Assembly: GCA_030529655.1 (NCBI GenBank)
Contig: JAUMWJ010000019.1
Location: 1 to 38,449, forward strand
Direction of reading: 5' to 3'
Source: Eubacteriales bacterium
Lineage (GTDB): Bacteria > Bacillota > Clostridia > Oscillospirales > Oscillospiraceae
Length of the DNA stretch: 38,449 bases
The position numbers were made by a program, and so were the translations under genes. The notes beneath the pieces were generated by a model. It saw only the letters and a list, made by a program, of their open reading frames with translations. It searched no databases and had not been told where the DNA came from. Positions within the stretch are counted from its first letter, which is position 1. The number at the start of each line of letters is the position of its first letter. Below are positions 1 to 9,211 of this stretch, one piece after another.

Positions 1-12
1 ACTTCATGAAAA

Positions 13-46
13 TACCCCCAATACTGGGTGTCCAGTATTGGGGGTA
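13..46. terminator. Perfect hairpin after trkA, probable terminator
   Basis: Stem 13-27 pairs perfectly with 32-46 (15 bp) around a 4-base loop. It lies about 40 bases past the trkA stop codon. On the minus strand the stem is followed by TATTTTC, a weak U-tract, so it most likely ends the yihY-trkA transcript. The perfect symmetry means it could also act on a convergent gene outside the window. Confidence 0.7.
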
Positions 47-84
47 CATATCACAGAGCGTGACCGTTTTCTTATTATTCTTTA

Positions 85-1449
85 TTATCGCAGGATGTCC
101 GTCAGGTCCTGCAAGCCGATGGATTTACTGACCACCACCACCCGATCGCCCTCGCAGATGCGCGTCATGCCGCCGGGCATAATGATCTCATCGCCCCGGG
201 CAATGGCGGCGATCAGGATATGGGGCTTGAGCTTGAGATCCTTTAAGCAGGTGTGCAGCACCGCGCCTGCCGATGATGTGGCATGGAACTCCACCGCTTC
301 CACCTCACCGCCCAGCATCTGATACAGACTCTCCACCGCACTGCCCTCCGAATTGGCCAGCGCACGGACATACCGGGTGATCTGGTTGGTCACAATGTCC
401 TTGGGTGAGATCAGACTGTCAATATTCGTGGAACGGACGATGTCCATATAATTGGGACGGGTCATTTTGGCAAGCACCTTGGGGATGCCGGCGTGTCGGG
501 CGCTCATGGCCATGAGCAGATTTTCTTCATCCCGATCTGTCAGCGACACAAAGGCATCTGCCTGAAAAATATTCTCCGACGCGATCAGCGCATTGTCGGT
601 GCCGTCACCTTCAATGACCATGGCGTGAGGAAGCTGGGAGGCAAGCTGCAGACACTTGCGGCTGTTGCGCTCCACAATACGCACACGGGTATGGGGATTC
701 GTCTTCTCCAGCTCCCATGTTAAGTACATGGCGATACGGCTGCCGCCGAAAATGGACACATCTTTCACCTTCTGGGGCGTGCGTCCCATGCGCTTGAGCA
801 TCTCCTGCAGCTTTGCCTTTGTGCCGATCATGTAGAGGTGATCGCCTGCACGGGGGATAAATGTACCGTTGGGAATGATATATTCTCCCTGCCGTTCTAC
901 CGCACAGATCAGCACATCTGCGGAGCCGTCCCGATGATAGTCACCTAAGGAGACACCCACCAGATTGTCTTGCTCCGACACCTGAAAACCGATCATATCC
1001 ATGCGCCCGTGGGAAAAGGGCTCCACGGAAAAGGCGGCAGGGAAGCTGATGATCCGGCTGATCTCCCGGGCGGCTGCCAGATCGGGATTGATGACCATAT
1101 CCAGTCCGATCTCACGCTTGAGCATAAGAGCGTCACGGCGGTATTCCGGATTACGCACACGGGCTATGGTATGCTTGGCACCCAGCTTCTTGGCGATCAG
1201 ACAGCAGACCAGGTTCGTTTCGTCCAAACCGGTCACGGCGATCACCAGATCCGCCGTGGGAACGCCTGCCGACATCAATACACTGATACTGGCACCGTTG
1301 CCCTCCATACACATCACATCCAGCGTGCTGTCCGCCTTTAACAGTGCGGCAGGGGCATGATCCACCAACACGATGTCGTGTTTCTCCGCCGCCATCTGGC
1401 AAGCAATGGCGTAACCGACTTTGCCGTTACCGACGATGATTATTTTCAT
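85..1449 (-). CDS. trkA: TrkA, NAD-binding regulatory subunit of potassium uptake
   Basis: A 454-residue cytoplasmic protein with the tandem Trk layout: Rossmann domain with GNGKVG near residue 7, a TrkA-C domain, then a second Rossmann (around residue 230, IFGGSRIA) and a second TrkA-C domain. The family binds NAD(H) and gates the TrkH/KtrB-type potassium channel. The ATG at 1449 was chosen because the Rossmann motif begins at residue 4; the longer frame upstream runs through the neighbouring gene out of phase. It overlaps the upstream yihY-like gene by 4 bases (ATGA), so the two are translationally coupled. No trkH partner is visible, though one may lie outside the window. Length is normal for the two-repeat form. 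Confidence 0.93.
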   Translation of the reverse strand: MKIIIVGNGKVGYAIACQMAAEKHDIVLVDHAPAALLKADSTLDVMCMEGNGASISVLMSAGVPTADLVIAVTGLDETNLVCCLIAKKLGAKHTIARVRNPEYRRDALMLKREIGLDMVINPDLAAAREISRIISFPAAFSVEPFSHGRMDMIGFQVSEQDNLVGVSLGDYHRDGSADVLICAVERQGEYIIPNGTFIPRAGDHLYMIGTKAKLQEMLKRMGRTPQKVKDVSIFGGSRIAMYLTWELEKTNPHTRVRIVERNSRKCLQLASQLPHAMVIEGDGTDNALIASENIFQADAFVSLTDRDEENLLMAMSARHAGIPKVLAKMTRPNYMDIVRSTNIDSLISPKDIVTNQITRYVRALANSEGSAVESLYQMLGGEVEAVEFHATSSAGAVLHTCLKDLKLKPHILIAAIARGDEIIMPGGMTRICEGDRVVVVSKSIGLQDLTDILR

Positions 1450-2336
1450 TTTGTCTCCTCTCTGCCGCTTCCTTCCGCTGCGGCAAGGGATTTTTCTTTT
1501 TGATATTCCAACAGTGCGCCGTTGAACTCTGCACCCAACAAAAACACCGTGGCACTTATATACATCCATAAAAGCGCCACAATGGTGGTGGCGATGGAGC
1601 CGTACAGCAGGGCATAATGGGCGCGTTTTTCCACATAATAGGAGAAGCCCAGACTGAGCAGCAGCCACAGCACCAGCGAGGCGGCAATGCCGGGCAACGC
1701 TTCCCCAAGTGGACGCCGTTCGCCCAATGCCAGCATATGCAGCAGCATCAGCAATACCGTCATCACCAATGCCAGCACCAGAAAACGCAGAGCGTTCCAA
1801 CCGTTGATGAACAGCGGTGACAGCGTGAAAAACCGACCGAAAAACATCAGCGCCCGTTTGCCTACCACGATCAGCAGCAGCGACAGCACGATGGACACGA
1901 TCAGCCAAAGCGTGAAGAGCAGGTTATAGACAAGACCGCGCACCACACTCTGGGGACGGCTGCGACCCACTGCTTTACGCATGGAGTGCAGCAAGCAACC
2001 CACTGCGCGCATGGGAAACCAGACGGAAAACACCAGACTGAACACCAACAGCTCCGAGCTGCTGTGGGCGGTGACAAAAGACAGATACCCGGTGATAATG
2101 CCCAGCACCTCGGCGGGAATGAACTGGGACAGGGTCTGCGTAACGGATGCCACATCCAAATGCAGCGCACCCAGCAGCATACTGACAAAAATCAGCAGCG
2201 GAAAGATGGCAAACAGCAGGTAATAAGTCAGTGCCGCACTGTCCCGTGCCACATCATGGGAAAAATAGCGCCGTACCATGGCGGCGGCAACCTTTCCGAA
2301 TGGGGTTCGGGAGTGGGGAAAAAAGGATTCTTTCAA
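1446..2336 (-). CDS. YihY/BrkB family integral membrane protein
   Basis: A 296-residue membrane protein with about six hydrophobic segments (residues ~40-60, 95-115, 135-160, 180-205, 215-235, 245-265) and the family's N-terminal pattern of a cytoplasmic stretch followed by SAALTYYLLFAIFPLL. YihY/BrkB proteins were once named RNase BN or serum-resistance factors; their real role is unsettled. The start is a TTG at 2336, preceded at 10 bases by GGGAGG; no in-frame ATG fits as well. It is the first gene of a two-gene unit with trkA. The link to potassium uptake is only by position. Confidence 0.88.
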   Translation of the reverse strand: MKESFFPHSRTPFGKVAAAMVRRYFSHDVARDSAALTYYLLFAIFPLLIFVSMLLGALHLDVASVTQTLSQFIPAEVLGIITGYLSFVTAHSSSELLVFSLVFSVWFPMRAVGCLLHSMRKAVGRSRPQSVVRGLVYNLLFTLWLIVSIVLSLLLIVVGKRALMFFGRFFTLSPLFINGWNALRFLVLALVMTVLLMLLHMLALGERRPLGEALPGIAASLVLWLLLSLGFSYYVEKRAHYALLYGSIATTIVALLWMYISATVFLLGAEFNGALLEYQKEKSLAAAEGSGREETK

Positions 2337-2597
2337 CGGAATACAACCTCCCTATTTTGAAATAGTATACCACCTTTTTGATAAAATGAAAAGCTAAGAT
2401 TCTGTCTGGGGGGAATTTACTGTGACAAAAGCACAAAAAACGACAGTTTTTTACGAAATTTTTTTCATATTGTTAGAAAATCACTGCATAGTCAAAAAAA
2501 CTCTGGCAAAAAATATTGAGTATTGATATAATGACCAAAAGTTGGGAAAATATGTAAGATTCCTTCTCAATGTGAGAACAGGAAGAAAGGACAAACT

Positions 2598-2954
2598 ATG
2601 GACAATTTAACGAATATGGTTCGTGCAGAGATCGCTCGGCAATATAAGAGCGTGCGTCAGTTTGCGTTTGATGTGGGAATCCCTCTGAGCACCATCAACA
2701 GTGCCATACACAACGGCATTGGCGGTTCTTCCTATGACACGGTGCTGCAGATTTGCCATAAGCTGGGGATCAAGGCAGGCTGCGAGGAAGGCAGCGCCTA
2801 TCTGACGGATGATACCGAACGGCTGGTGATGCAGTATGAAAAGCTGGACAACTATGGCCGCCACACCATCGCCTCTGTGATGCAGGTGGAATACGACCGG
2901 TGCACGAATGAGAGTGCAACGAAGAAAAGCAGACGCAGCAAGATTGAGGAATAA
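2598..2954 (+). CDS. Small helix-turn-helix DNA-binding protein (XRE-like)
   Basis: A 118-residue protein. Residues ~5-55 resemble an XRE/Cro helix-turn-helix: an opening helix, then VRQFAFDVGIPLSTINSAI, where the turn and recognition helix would fall, then a third helix with YDTVLQICHKLGI. The C-terminal part (~70-118) is charged and ends in a lysine/arginine-rich tail, with no recognisable sensor domain. It stands alone with its own good terminator. A TATAAT lies at about 2527 and GAAAGG precedes the ATG. It probably acts as a transcriptional regulator; its targets cannot be seen. The divergent yihY-trkA unit or downstream glgB are possible but unproven. Confidence 0.75.
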   Translation: MDNLTNMVRAEIARQYKSVRQFAFDVGIPLSTINSAIHNGIGGSSYDTVLQICHKLGIKAGCEEGSAYLTDDTERLVMQYEKLDNYGRHTIASVMQVEYDRCTNESATKKSRRSKIEE

Positions 2955-2966
2955 GGGAAATTTCTG

Positions 2967-3003
2967 CACAACGCACGGTGTGAACCGTGTGTTGTGTTTT
3001 TTT
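2967..3003 (+). terminator. Rho-independent terminator of the HTH gene
   Basis: A 13-bp stem (2967-2979 with 2984-2996, one G-U pair) with a 4-base loop is followed directly by seven T residues. It isolates the HTH gene from glgB. Confidence 0.9.
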
Positions 3004-3144
3004 ACATAGACCGTATTTGCTTGACGATTTGCCGAAATAACGATAAAATATAGAAAAAGAATGCCGACGGGCGGCGGTGGGTTTCGACACCGCTCGCACA
3101 GAGGACATGGTATCCTTAATGGATGGAAATGAGGTGCGCCGTTT

Positions 3145-4977
3145 ATGACAGATCAATTCAGCCGTTTTACACGCGGTCAATGGGATCGCGCCTATGACTA
3201 TTTCGGCGCACATATGACGGCACAGGGCTGTGTGTTTCGCCTGTGGGCACCTTACGCCAAGGCGGTGGCGTTGGCAGGGGATTTTAACGGCTGGCAAGGG
3301 GCGCCGATGTGCCGTATTGACGGCGGCGTATGGGAGCTGACCGTAGAGAATGTGTCACTATACGACGGCTATAAATTCGTGGTGACGGGAGCAGACGGTC
3401 AGGTGCGCTGGAAAGCCGATCCCTATGCCTTCCATGCCGCCACCAGACCCCATACCGACAGCAAGGTGTTTTCGCTGGACGGCTATGAGTGGCAGGACGG
3501 CGCATGGCAGCAGCGACAGACCGGCGATGACGATCCTTTGCATATCTACGAGGTGCATCTTGGCTCATGGCGGCGGCACGATGACGGCAACTTTTACAGC
3601 TACCGTCAACTGGCGGAGGAACTGCCCGATTATGTGGCACAGTGCGGCTACAACGCCGTGGAGCTGCTGCCGGTGACGGAGTATCCCCTGGACGCAAGCT
3701 GGGGCTATCAATGCACCGGCTACTTTGCCCCCACCTCACGCTACGGTACGCCCCACGACTTTATGTATCTCATCGACCGCCTGCATCAGGCGGGACTGAC
3801 GGTGATTCTCGACTGGGTGGGTGCCCACTTCTGCAAGGACGAGCACGGCTTGAGTGAGCTGGACGGCACCTGCCTTTATGAGTACGCTGACCCGCTTAAA
3901 CGGGAGCATGAGGGTTGGGGCACACGGGTGTTTGACTTCGGCAAGGGCGAAGTGTGCAGCTTTTTGCTCTCCTCGGCGGCCTATTGGCTCAGGGAATACC
4001 ATGTGGACGGACTGCGTGTGGATGCGGTGGCGTCCATGCTGTATCTGGACTACGGACGCACCCAATGGCGACCCAACCGACACGGCGGCAGGGAGAATTT
4101 AGAGGCCATTGCCTTTTTGCGCGCGCTGAACAAAACGGCTCACAGCATTTCGCCGCGGATCATCATGGTGGCGGAGGAATCCACCGCATGGCCTTATGTG
4201 ACCGGTGACAGTCCCGACAGTCTGGGCTTCGACTTGAAGTGGAACATGGGCTGGATGAACGATGTGTGCCACTATCTGAAGATGGATCCCTATTTCCGCC
4301 GGGATCATCATCAGGATATGACATTCTCTATGGTCTATGCCTTTTCCGAGCGCTTCGTCCTGCCGATCAGCCACGATGAAGTGGTGCATATGAAGGGCAG
4401 TCTGCGTGGAAAAATGCCCGGCGAGACATGGGCGCAGCTATCGGGTGTGCGCGGATTTTACGCCTATATGCTCTGCCATCCCGGTAAAAAGCTGACCTTT
4501 ATGGGTACGGAACTGGGGCAATGGCATGAGTGGGATTTTGCCGGTCAGCTTGACTGGTATCTCCGTGACGATGAAGCGTGTCGGGGCACACAGGACTGTA
4601 TCCGCGCGCTGAACCGCTTGTATCTGGAAACACCGCCGCTGTGGGACAATGACCGCGACTGGAACGGTTTTACATGGCTGGTGGCGGATGATAACCGCAA
4701 CAATGTGCTGGTGTTCCTGCGCCGTGACCGCACAGGAGACGAGCGTATCGTGGCGGTGAATTTCTCTCCTGTGACGCTGGAGGACTATCGCTTCGGCGTG
4801 GACAGGATGGGACGGTACGAGGAAGTATTCAACACAGACGACACCCAATGGGGCGGCAGCGGCGCAAGCAGCGGCACCGTGGCGGCGGAGGCGATTCCCT
4901 CCCACGGCAGAGCGCAATCGGTGGCTGTGACCATACCGCCATTGGGCGCGGTGATCTGGAAGCGGCGGAAGGAATAA
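3145..4977 (+). CDS. glgB: GlgB, 1,4-alpha-glucan branching enzyme
   Basis: A 610-residue GH13 enzyme that cuts alpha-1,4 glucan chains and re-attaches them as alpha-1,6 branches in glycogen. An N-terminal CBM48-like domain (~25-110, LWAPYAKAVALAGDFNGW) precedes the barrel. Conserved regions are present: DWVGAHF (~220), DGLRVDAV with nucleophile D at about 293, AEES with the acid near 344, and SHDE at about 409-412. The C-terminal beta domain is complete, so the protein is slightly short but intact. It lies upstream of glgCDAP, separated by 455 bases of non-coding DNA, so it is probably transcribed apart from them. The ATG at 3145 follows GAGGTG at a somewhat short distance. Confidence 0.95.
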   Translation: MTDQFSRFTRGQWDRAYDYFGAHMTAQGCVFRLWAPYAKAVALAGDFNGWQGAPMCRIDGGVWELTVENVSLYDGYKFVVTGADGQVRWKADPYAFHAATRPHTDSKVFSLDGYEWQDGAWQQRQTGDDDPLHIYEVHLGSWRRHDDGNFYSYRQLAEELPDYVAQCGYNAVELLPVTEYPLDASWGYQCTGYFAPTSRYGTPHDFMYLIDRLHQAGLTVILDWVGAHFCKDEHGLSELDGTCLYEYADPLKREHEGWGTRVFDFGKGEVCSFLLSSAAYWLREYHVDGLRVDAVASMLYLDYGRTQWRPNRHGGRENLEAIAFLRALNKTAHSISPRIIMVAEESTAWPYVTGDSPDSLGFDLKWNMGWMNDVCHYLKMDPYFRRDHHQDMTFSMVYAFSERFVLPISHDEVVHMKGSLRGKMPGETWAQLSGVRGFYAYMLCHPGKKLTFMGTELGQWHEWDFAGQLDWYLRDDEACRGTQDCIRALNRLYLETPPLWDNDRDWNGFTWLVADDNRNNVLVFLRRDRTGDERIVAVNFSPVTLEDYRFGVDRMGRYEEVFNTDDTQWGGSGASSGTVAAEAIPSHGRAQSVAVTIPPLGAVIWKRRKE

Positions 4978-5432
4978 ACGAAAGATTTCGCCTCGCGTTG
5001 CAATAGTACGGAAAAATCCAACCTAAATCAGGAATTGCCCCTACGTCTAACTCGTTCGTTCACTCACATTTCCGAAATGTAGGAGTATGCAATCCTACCG
5101 TTCCCTCATCTGCGGCAGCAATAAGTTGCAAACGGAGTCATATTTGCACCAACGATGAATACCGTATTCGTTCGCGAAGTGGAAAGTAATCTATTACCTC
5201 CTCTGCATAGCCGCGAGAGGGAGTCTTTAGAACCGTAGGTTCTAAACGGTGTTTTTGCATACTTTTTTCACTGATGAAAAAAGTATGCCCCCGGAGGGAG
5301 TCAAAAGAACTCTCTCGCTAATGACAAAAGTACCTCGTGGCCTTGACCGCGAAACATTCACCCGCAAGACATTATTCGGACAAAAAGCAATAAACTGATA
5401 TTTTATATTCTGATAGAAGGAGGCTTAAACAC
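4978..5432. other. Non-coding gap between glgB and glgC
   Basis: No convincing gene on either strand. The last ~200 bases hold a nested set of inverted repeats (annotated separately at 5213-5318) and an AT-rich stretch with TATATT near 5403 that may be the glgC promoter. GAAGGAGG sits just before the glgC ATG. The remainder shows no motif I recognise. Confidence 0.6.
5213..5318. repeat. Nested inverted repeats, possible MITE-like element
   Basis: Outer arms GCGAGAGGGAGTC (5213-5225) and the roughly complementary AACTCTCTCGC (5308-5318) enclose two perfect hairpins: a 9-bp stem 5226-5234/5238-5246 and a 14-bp stem 5257-5270/5275-5288 with loop CTGA. The outer pairing and the lack of coding suggest a small interspersed repeat rather than a simple terminator. 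The second stem ends in A/T runs, so it might also terminate transcription. Confidence 0.55.
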
Positions 5433-6635
5433 ATGAAAAAAGAATGTGTGGCGATGCTGCTGGCCGGTGGCCAGGGCAGCCGACTGTATGTGCTGACAGG
5501 GAACATGGCCAAGCCGGCCGTACCCTTTGGCGGTAAGTTTCGCATCATTGATTTTCCCCTGTCCAACTGCACCAACTCCGGCATCGACACGGTGGGTGTG
5601 CTGACCCAGTACCGTCCGCTGGAGCTGAACAGCTATATCGGCAACGGTCAGCCCTGGGAGCTGGACCGTTTGGACGGCGGCGTGCATATCCTGCCGCCTT
5701 ATCAAAGTGCCGACGGTGCAAGCTGGTACAAGGGCACCGCCAACGCCATCTATCAGAACATCGGCTTTGTGGATCTGTACGACCCCGATTATGTGGCGGT
5801 GCTGTCCGGCGACCATATCTACAAGATGGACTATGCCGCCATGCTGCGCCGTCATAAGGAGTGCGGCGCGGACTGCACCATCTCTGTGATGGAGGTGCCA
5901 TGGCATGAGGCCAGCCGATTCGGCATTATGAATGTGGACGAAAACGACAATATTACCGAATTTGAGGAAAAACCGAAAGAACCGAAAAGCAATCTGGCGT
6001 CTATGGGAATCTATATCTTCTCCTGGCGCAAGCTGCGTCAGTATCTCATTGCTGACGAAGCCGATCCCGATTCTGCCAACGATTTCGGGAAGAATGTGAT
6101 CCCTGCCATGCTCCGTGCCGGAGAGAAGATGGTCGTCTACCGTTTTGACGGGTACTGGAAGGATGTGGGTACGCTGGACTCGCTGTGGGATGCCAATATG
6201 GATATGCTTCTGCCCGGCAGCGGTCTGAATCTTCTGGATCGCAAGTGGCCGATTTACAGCCGTACACCCTCCTGCCCGCCTGCCTTTATCGGAGCAGACG
6301 CCGATGTGGGCAACAGCGTGGTGGCCAAGGGCTGTACGATCCTGGGTGAGGTAAAGAACACCGTTTTGAGTTATGATACCACGGTAGGTGAGGGCGCAAG
6401 CGTCAGCTATTCGGTGGTGATGCCCGGTGCTGTCATTGAAGACGGTGCCAAGGTGCGCTATGCCATCGTGGGAGAGAATTGCCGTATCGGCAAGGACACC
6501 GTGGTAGGTGCGCCGCCGGAAACGGCGGAGGATCCTGACCAATGGGGCATTACCGTGTTAGGCCCCAACTGCGTGGTGGCGCAGGGCGATGCGGTGCCTG
6601 CCGCTGCCATGCGCGATGGGGAGGTGAAGGCATGA
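5433..6635 (+). CDS. glgC: GlgC, glucose-1-phosphate adenylyltransferase
   Basis: Makes ADP-glucose from ATP and glucose-1-phosphate, the committed step of bacterial glycogen synthesis. The 400-residue protein has the nucleotide-binding motif [10 protein letters not shown] near residue 10, [10 protein letters not shown] near 28, [11 protein letters not shown] near 127 and [14 protein letters not shown] near 245, then a C-terminal left-handed beta-helix. A strong GAAGGAGG lies 10 bases before the ATG. It is the first gene of glgC-glgD-glgA-glgP; its last codon overlaps the start of glgD (ATGA). It has the catalytic motifs that GlgD lacks, so it is the active subunit. Confidence 0.96.
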   Translation: MKKECVAMLLAGGQGSRLYVLTGNMAKPAVPFGGKFRIIDFPLSNCTNSGIDTVGVLTQYRPLELNSYIGNGQPWELDRLDGGVHILPPYQSADGASWYKGTANAIYQNIGFVDLYDPDYVAVLSGDHIYKMDYAAMLRRHKECGADCTISVMEVPWHEASRFGIMNVDENDNITEFEEKPKEPKSNLASMGIYIFSWRKLRQYLIADEADPDSANDFGKNVIPAMLRAGEKMVVYRFDGYWKDVGTLDSLWDANMDMLLPGSGLNLLDRKWPIYSRTPSCPPAFIGADADVGNSVVAKGCTILGEVKNTVLSYDTTVGEGASVSYSVVMPGAVIEDGAKVRYAIVGENCRIGKDTVVGAPPETAEDPDQWGITVLGPNCVVAQGDAVPAAAMRDGEVKA

Positions 6636-7744
6636 ATCAGATGCACGGTATCATCTTTTCCTATGAAAAAAAGACGGGACTTCGTGAGCTGATCGAGCAT
6701 CGGATCCACGGCTCCATTCCCTTTGCCGGAGATTATCGGGTGGTGGACTTCATGCTCAGCAACATGGTCAATGCCGGTGTGCGCGATGTGGGCGTGATCA
6801 TGCACGGGAAATGCCAAAGTCTGCTGGATCACTTAGGCAGCGGAAAAAGCTGGGATCTGAGCCGTAATTACGGGGGATTGACGCTGCTGCCTGCCTTCGC
6901 CTACGCTGAGCACCGTGAAGGCGGAGGTCAGTTCCGGGGCAAGCTGGAGGCCCTGGGCTGTGTGCGTGATTATCTTTGGAGCATACGCCAGGACTATGTG
7001 GTGCTTTGCGACAGCGATCTGGTCATCAATATCCCCCTTGACGATGTTCTGCAGCGTCATATCACCGCCGGGGCGGATATTACCGCCGTGTGTACCTCCG
7101 TCTTAGGCGGCAGAGATGATGTGTATTTTAAGCTGGACGAAAACAGCCGCATTATTGACACCGCTTACGACCTGTTTGCCCCGTCGGGCTATCGGTGCCT
7201 CCAGATCTTCGTGATGAAAACATCACTGCTGCAGCAATTAGTGGACGAGTGCATGGCTCACAACCAATATAGCTTCCAGCACCATGTATTACAGGATCGG
7301 GTGCAGGCACTGTATCTCAACGCTTATGTGTGGGACGGCTATGCCGCCCATATCGGCACGGTGCAGGACTACTATCAGCGCAGCATGGAGCTGCTGCGCG
7401 GCGATGTGCGTGCAGAGCTGTTCTGCCCTGAACGGCCTGTCTATGCCAAGGAAAACGGCTCCGCTTCTACCTACATCGACCCCACAGGCGAATGTACGAC
7501 ATCACTCATTGCCGACGGCTGCGATATACAGGGCCGTGTGAAGCATTGCGTGGTGTTCCGCGGCGTGAAGATCGAACAGGGTGCCGATGTGGAAAACTGC
7601 ATTCTCTTCAAGGGAACGGTGGTGAAAAAAGGCGCCATACTGCGCCATGTAATCACCGATAAGCATGTGGTGATCAGCGAAAACCGCACCCTCATGGGCG
7701 CGGAGGACTATCCGATGGTGATCGGGAGAGATACGGTAGTGTGA
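6632..7744 (+). CDS. glgD: GlgD, non-catalytic paralogue of ADP-glucose pyrophosphorylase
   Basis: A 370-residue GlgC-like protein. In Firmicutes, GlgD pairs with GlgC and changes its activity. Here the N-terminal glycine-rich catalytic loop is replaced by [18 protein letters not shown], while the fold markers [13 protein letters not shown] and the C-terminal beta-helix repeats remain. The start at 6632 gives a 4-base overlap with glgC; the longer frame upstream is glgC read out of phase. Tight coupling fits a 1:1 hetero-complex. Normal length. Confidence 0.93.
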   Translation: MNQMHGIIFSYEKKTGLRELIEHRIHGSIPFAGDYRVVDFMLSNMVNAGVRDVGVIMHGKCQSLLDHLGSGKSWDLSRNYGGLTLLPAFAYAEHREGGGQFRGKLEALGCVRDYLWSIRQDYVVLCDSDLVINIPLDDVLQRHITAGADITAVCTSVLGGRDDVYFKLDENSRIIDTAYDLFAPSGYRCLQIFVMKTSLLQQLVDECMAHNQYSFQHHVLQDRVQALYLNAYVWDGYAAHIGTVQDYYQRSMELLRGDVRAELFCPERPVYAKENGSASTYIDPTGECTTSLIADGCDIQGRVKHCVVFRGVKIEQGADVENCILFKGTVVKKGAILRHVITDKHVVISENRTLMGAEDYPMVIGRDTVV

Positions 7745-7771
7745 AAAGACCCCTTACGAAAGGAGTAACCC

Positions 7772-9196
7772 ATGAATATTCTTTTTGCAGCCAGTGAGGC
7801 CGCACCTTTTTGCAAAACAGGCGGTTTGGCCGATGTGGCAGGCAGTTTGCCCCTGTCCCTCGCCCAAAACGGCGACCGTGTGGCGGTGATTTTGCCCCTT
7901 TACCATCAGATCAGCCGCGAGTGGCGGGATAAAATGACCTTTTTGCGCTATATCTATGTGGATCTGAGCTGGCGGCATCAATATTGCGGCCTGTTTTCGC
8001 TGACCGATCAGGGTGTGACATGGTACTTCGTGGATAACGAGCAGTATTTCAAGCGTGACCGCCTTTACGGGGAGTACGATGACGGCGAGCGATTCGCTTT
8101 CTTCTGTCGGGCGGTGGTGGATTTGCTGCCGTGGTTGAACGATATGCCCGATGTGATCCATTGCAACGATTGGCAGACGGCGCTGATCCCCGTCTATCTC
8201 CACGATACCGCCGTTTGCCATGAAGATCTGCGGTGTATCAAAACCGTGTTTACCATTCATAATATTGAATATCAGGGCCGTCTTGGGGCGGAAACGGTGG
8301 AGGATCTGCTGGGACTGCACCGTGGCTGGTTCGATGACGGCACCATTGCCATGGACGGCGATGTGAATTTGATGAAGGCCGCACTGATGACCGCCGATCA
8401 GGTCACCACCGTCAGTCCCACCTATGCCCGTCAGCTTCACCACGGCTACTACGCCCACGGCATGGAAAGCGTGATCGGGCGCATTGACGGGAAGCTGTGC
8501 GGTATTCTCAACGGATTGGATACCGTGGGATACGATCCTGCTCACGATCAGACGATCTGCGCCAATTACACCGCCGATGACCTGTCGGGCAAGGCCGCCT
8601 GCAAGGAGGCACTGCAAAAAAAGCTGGGGCTTGCGGTGGAGAAGGATACTCCCATCCTTGCCATCGTCAGCCGTTTGGTGGGGCATAAGGGCCTGGATCT
8701 GGTGTGTCAGGTGTTCGATGGCATCATGAGCTGCGGTGTGCAGCTTGTGGTACTGGGACAGGGTGAGCCACAGTACGAGGACTTTTTCCGCTATCAGGCA
8801 GCGCGTTACAAGGGTCGTCTGGCGGCGTGTATCACCTATTCCGACAGCTTGGCACGGCAGATTTACAGCGGCAGCGACCTCTTTTTGATGCCGTCTAAGA
8901 GCGAACCCTGCGGTCTGAGCCAGATGATCGCCATGCGCTATGGGGCGGTGCCTATCGTGCGCCAGACAGGCGGCTTGAACGATTCCGTCCATTCCTGTCA
9001 GGTAGGGCAGGAGGGCGGCAACGGCTTCGTCTTTGCCGATTACAACGCCTTTGATATGCTTCATGTGGTGGAGCAGGCGGTGGGGCTGTATCGCGGTGAC
9101 CGAATCGGCTTTGCCGCCGTGCAGCACTGTGGTATGACGGACGATTTTAGTTGGACAAAAAGCGCAGAGGAATACCGGAAGGTATATAAGAAATAA
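7772..9196 (+). CDS. glgA: GlgA, ADP-glucose-dependent glycogen synthase
   Basis: A 474-residue GT5 glycosyltransferase that extends alpha-1,4 glucan from ADP-glucose. KTGGLADVAG at residues 15-24 is the sugar-nucleotide binding loop. The second Rossmann domain carries ILAIVSRLVGHKGLDL (~300) and the SEPCGLSQMIAMRYG motif (~378), including the conserved glutamate. GAAAGGAG lies about 8 bases before the ATG. It is third in the glg operon, with 27 bases from glgD and 15 to glgP. Confidence 0.96.
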   Translation: MNILFAASEAAPFCKTGGLADVAGSLPLSLAQNGDRVAVILPLYHQISREWRDKMTFLRYIYVDLSWRHQYCGLFSLTDQGVTWYFVDNEQYFKRDRLYGEYDDGERFAFFCRAVVDLLPWLNDMPDVIHCNDWQTALIPVYLHDTAVCHEDLRCIKTVFTIHNIEYQGRLGAETVEDLLGLHRGWFDDGTIAMDGDVNLMKAALMTADQVTTVSPTYARQLHHGYYAHGMESVIGRIDGKLCGILNGLDTVGYDPAHDQTICANYTADDLSGKAACKEALQKKLGLAVEKDTPILAIVSRLVGHKGLDLVCQVFDGIMSCGVQLVVLGQGEPQYEDFFRYQAARYKGRLAACITYSDSLARQIYSGSDLFLMPSKSEPCGLSQMIAMRYGAVPIVRQTGGLNDSVHSCQVGQEGGNGFVFADYNAFDMLHVVEQAVGLYRGDRIGFAAVQHCGMTDDFSWTKSAEEYRKVYKK

Positions 9197-9211
9197 GGAA
9201 CGAGGAACCCT

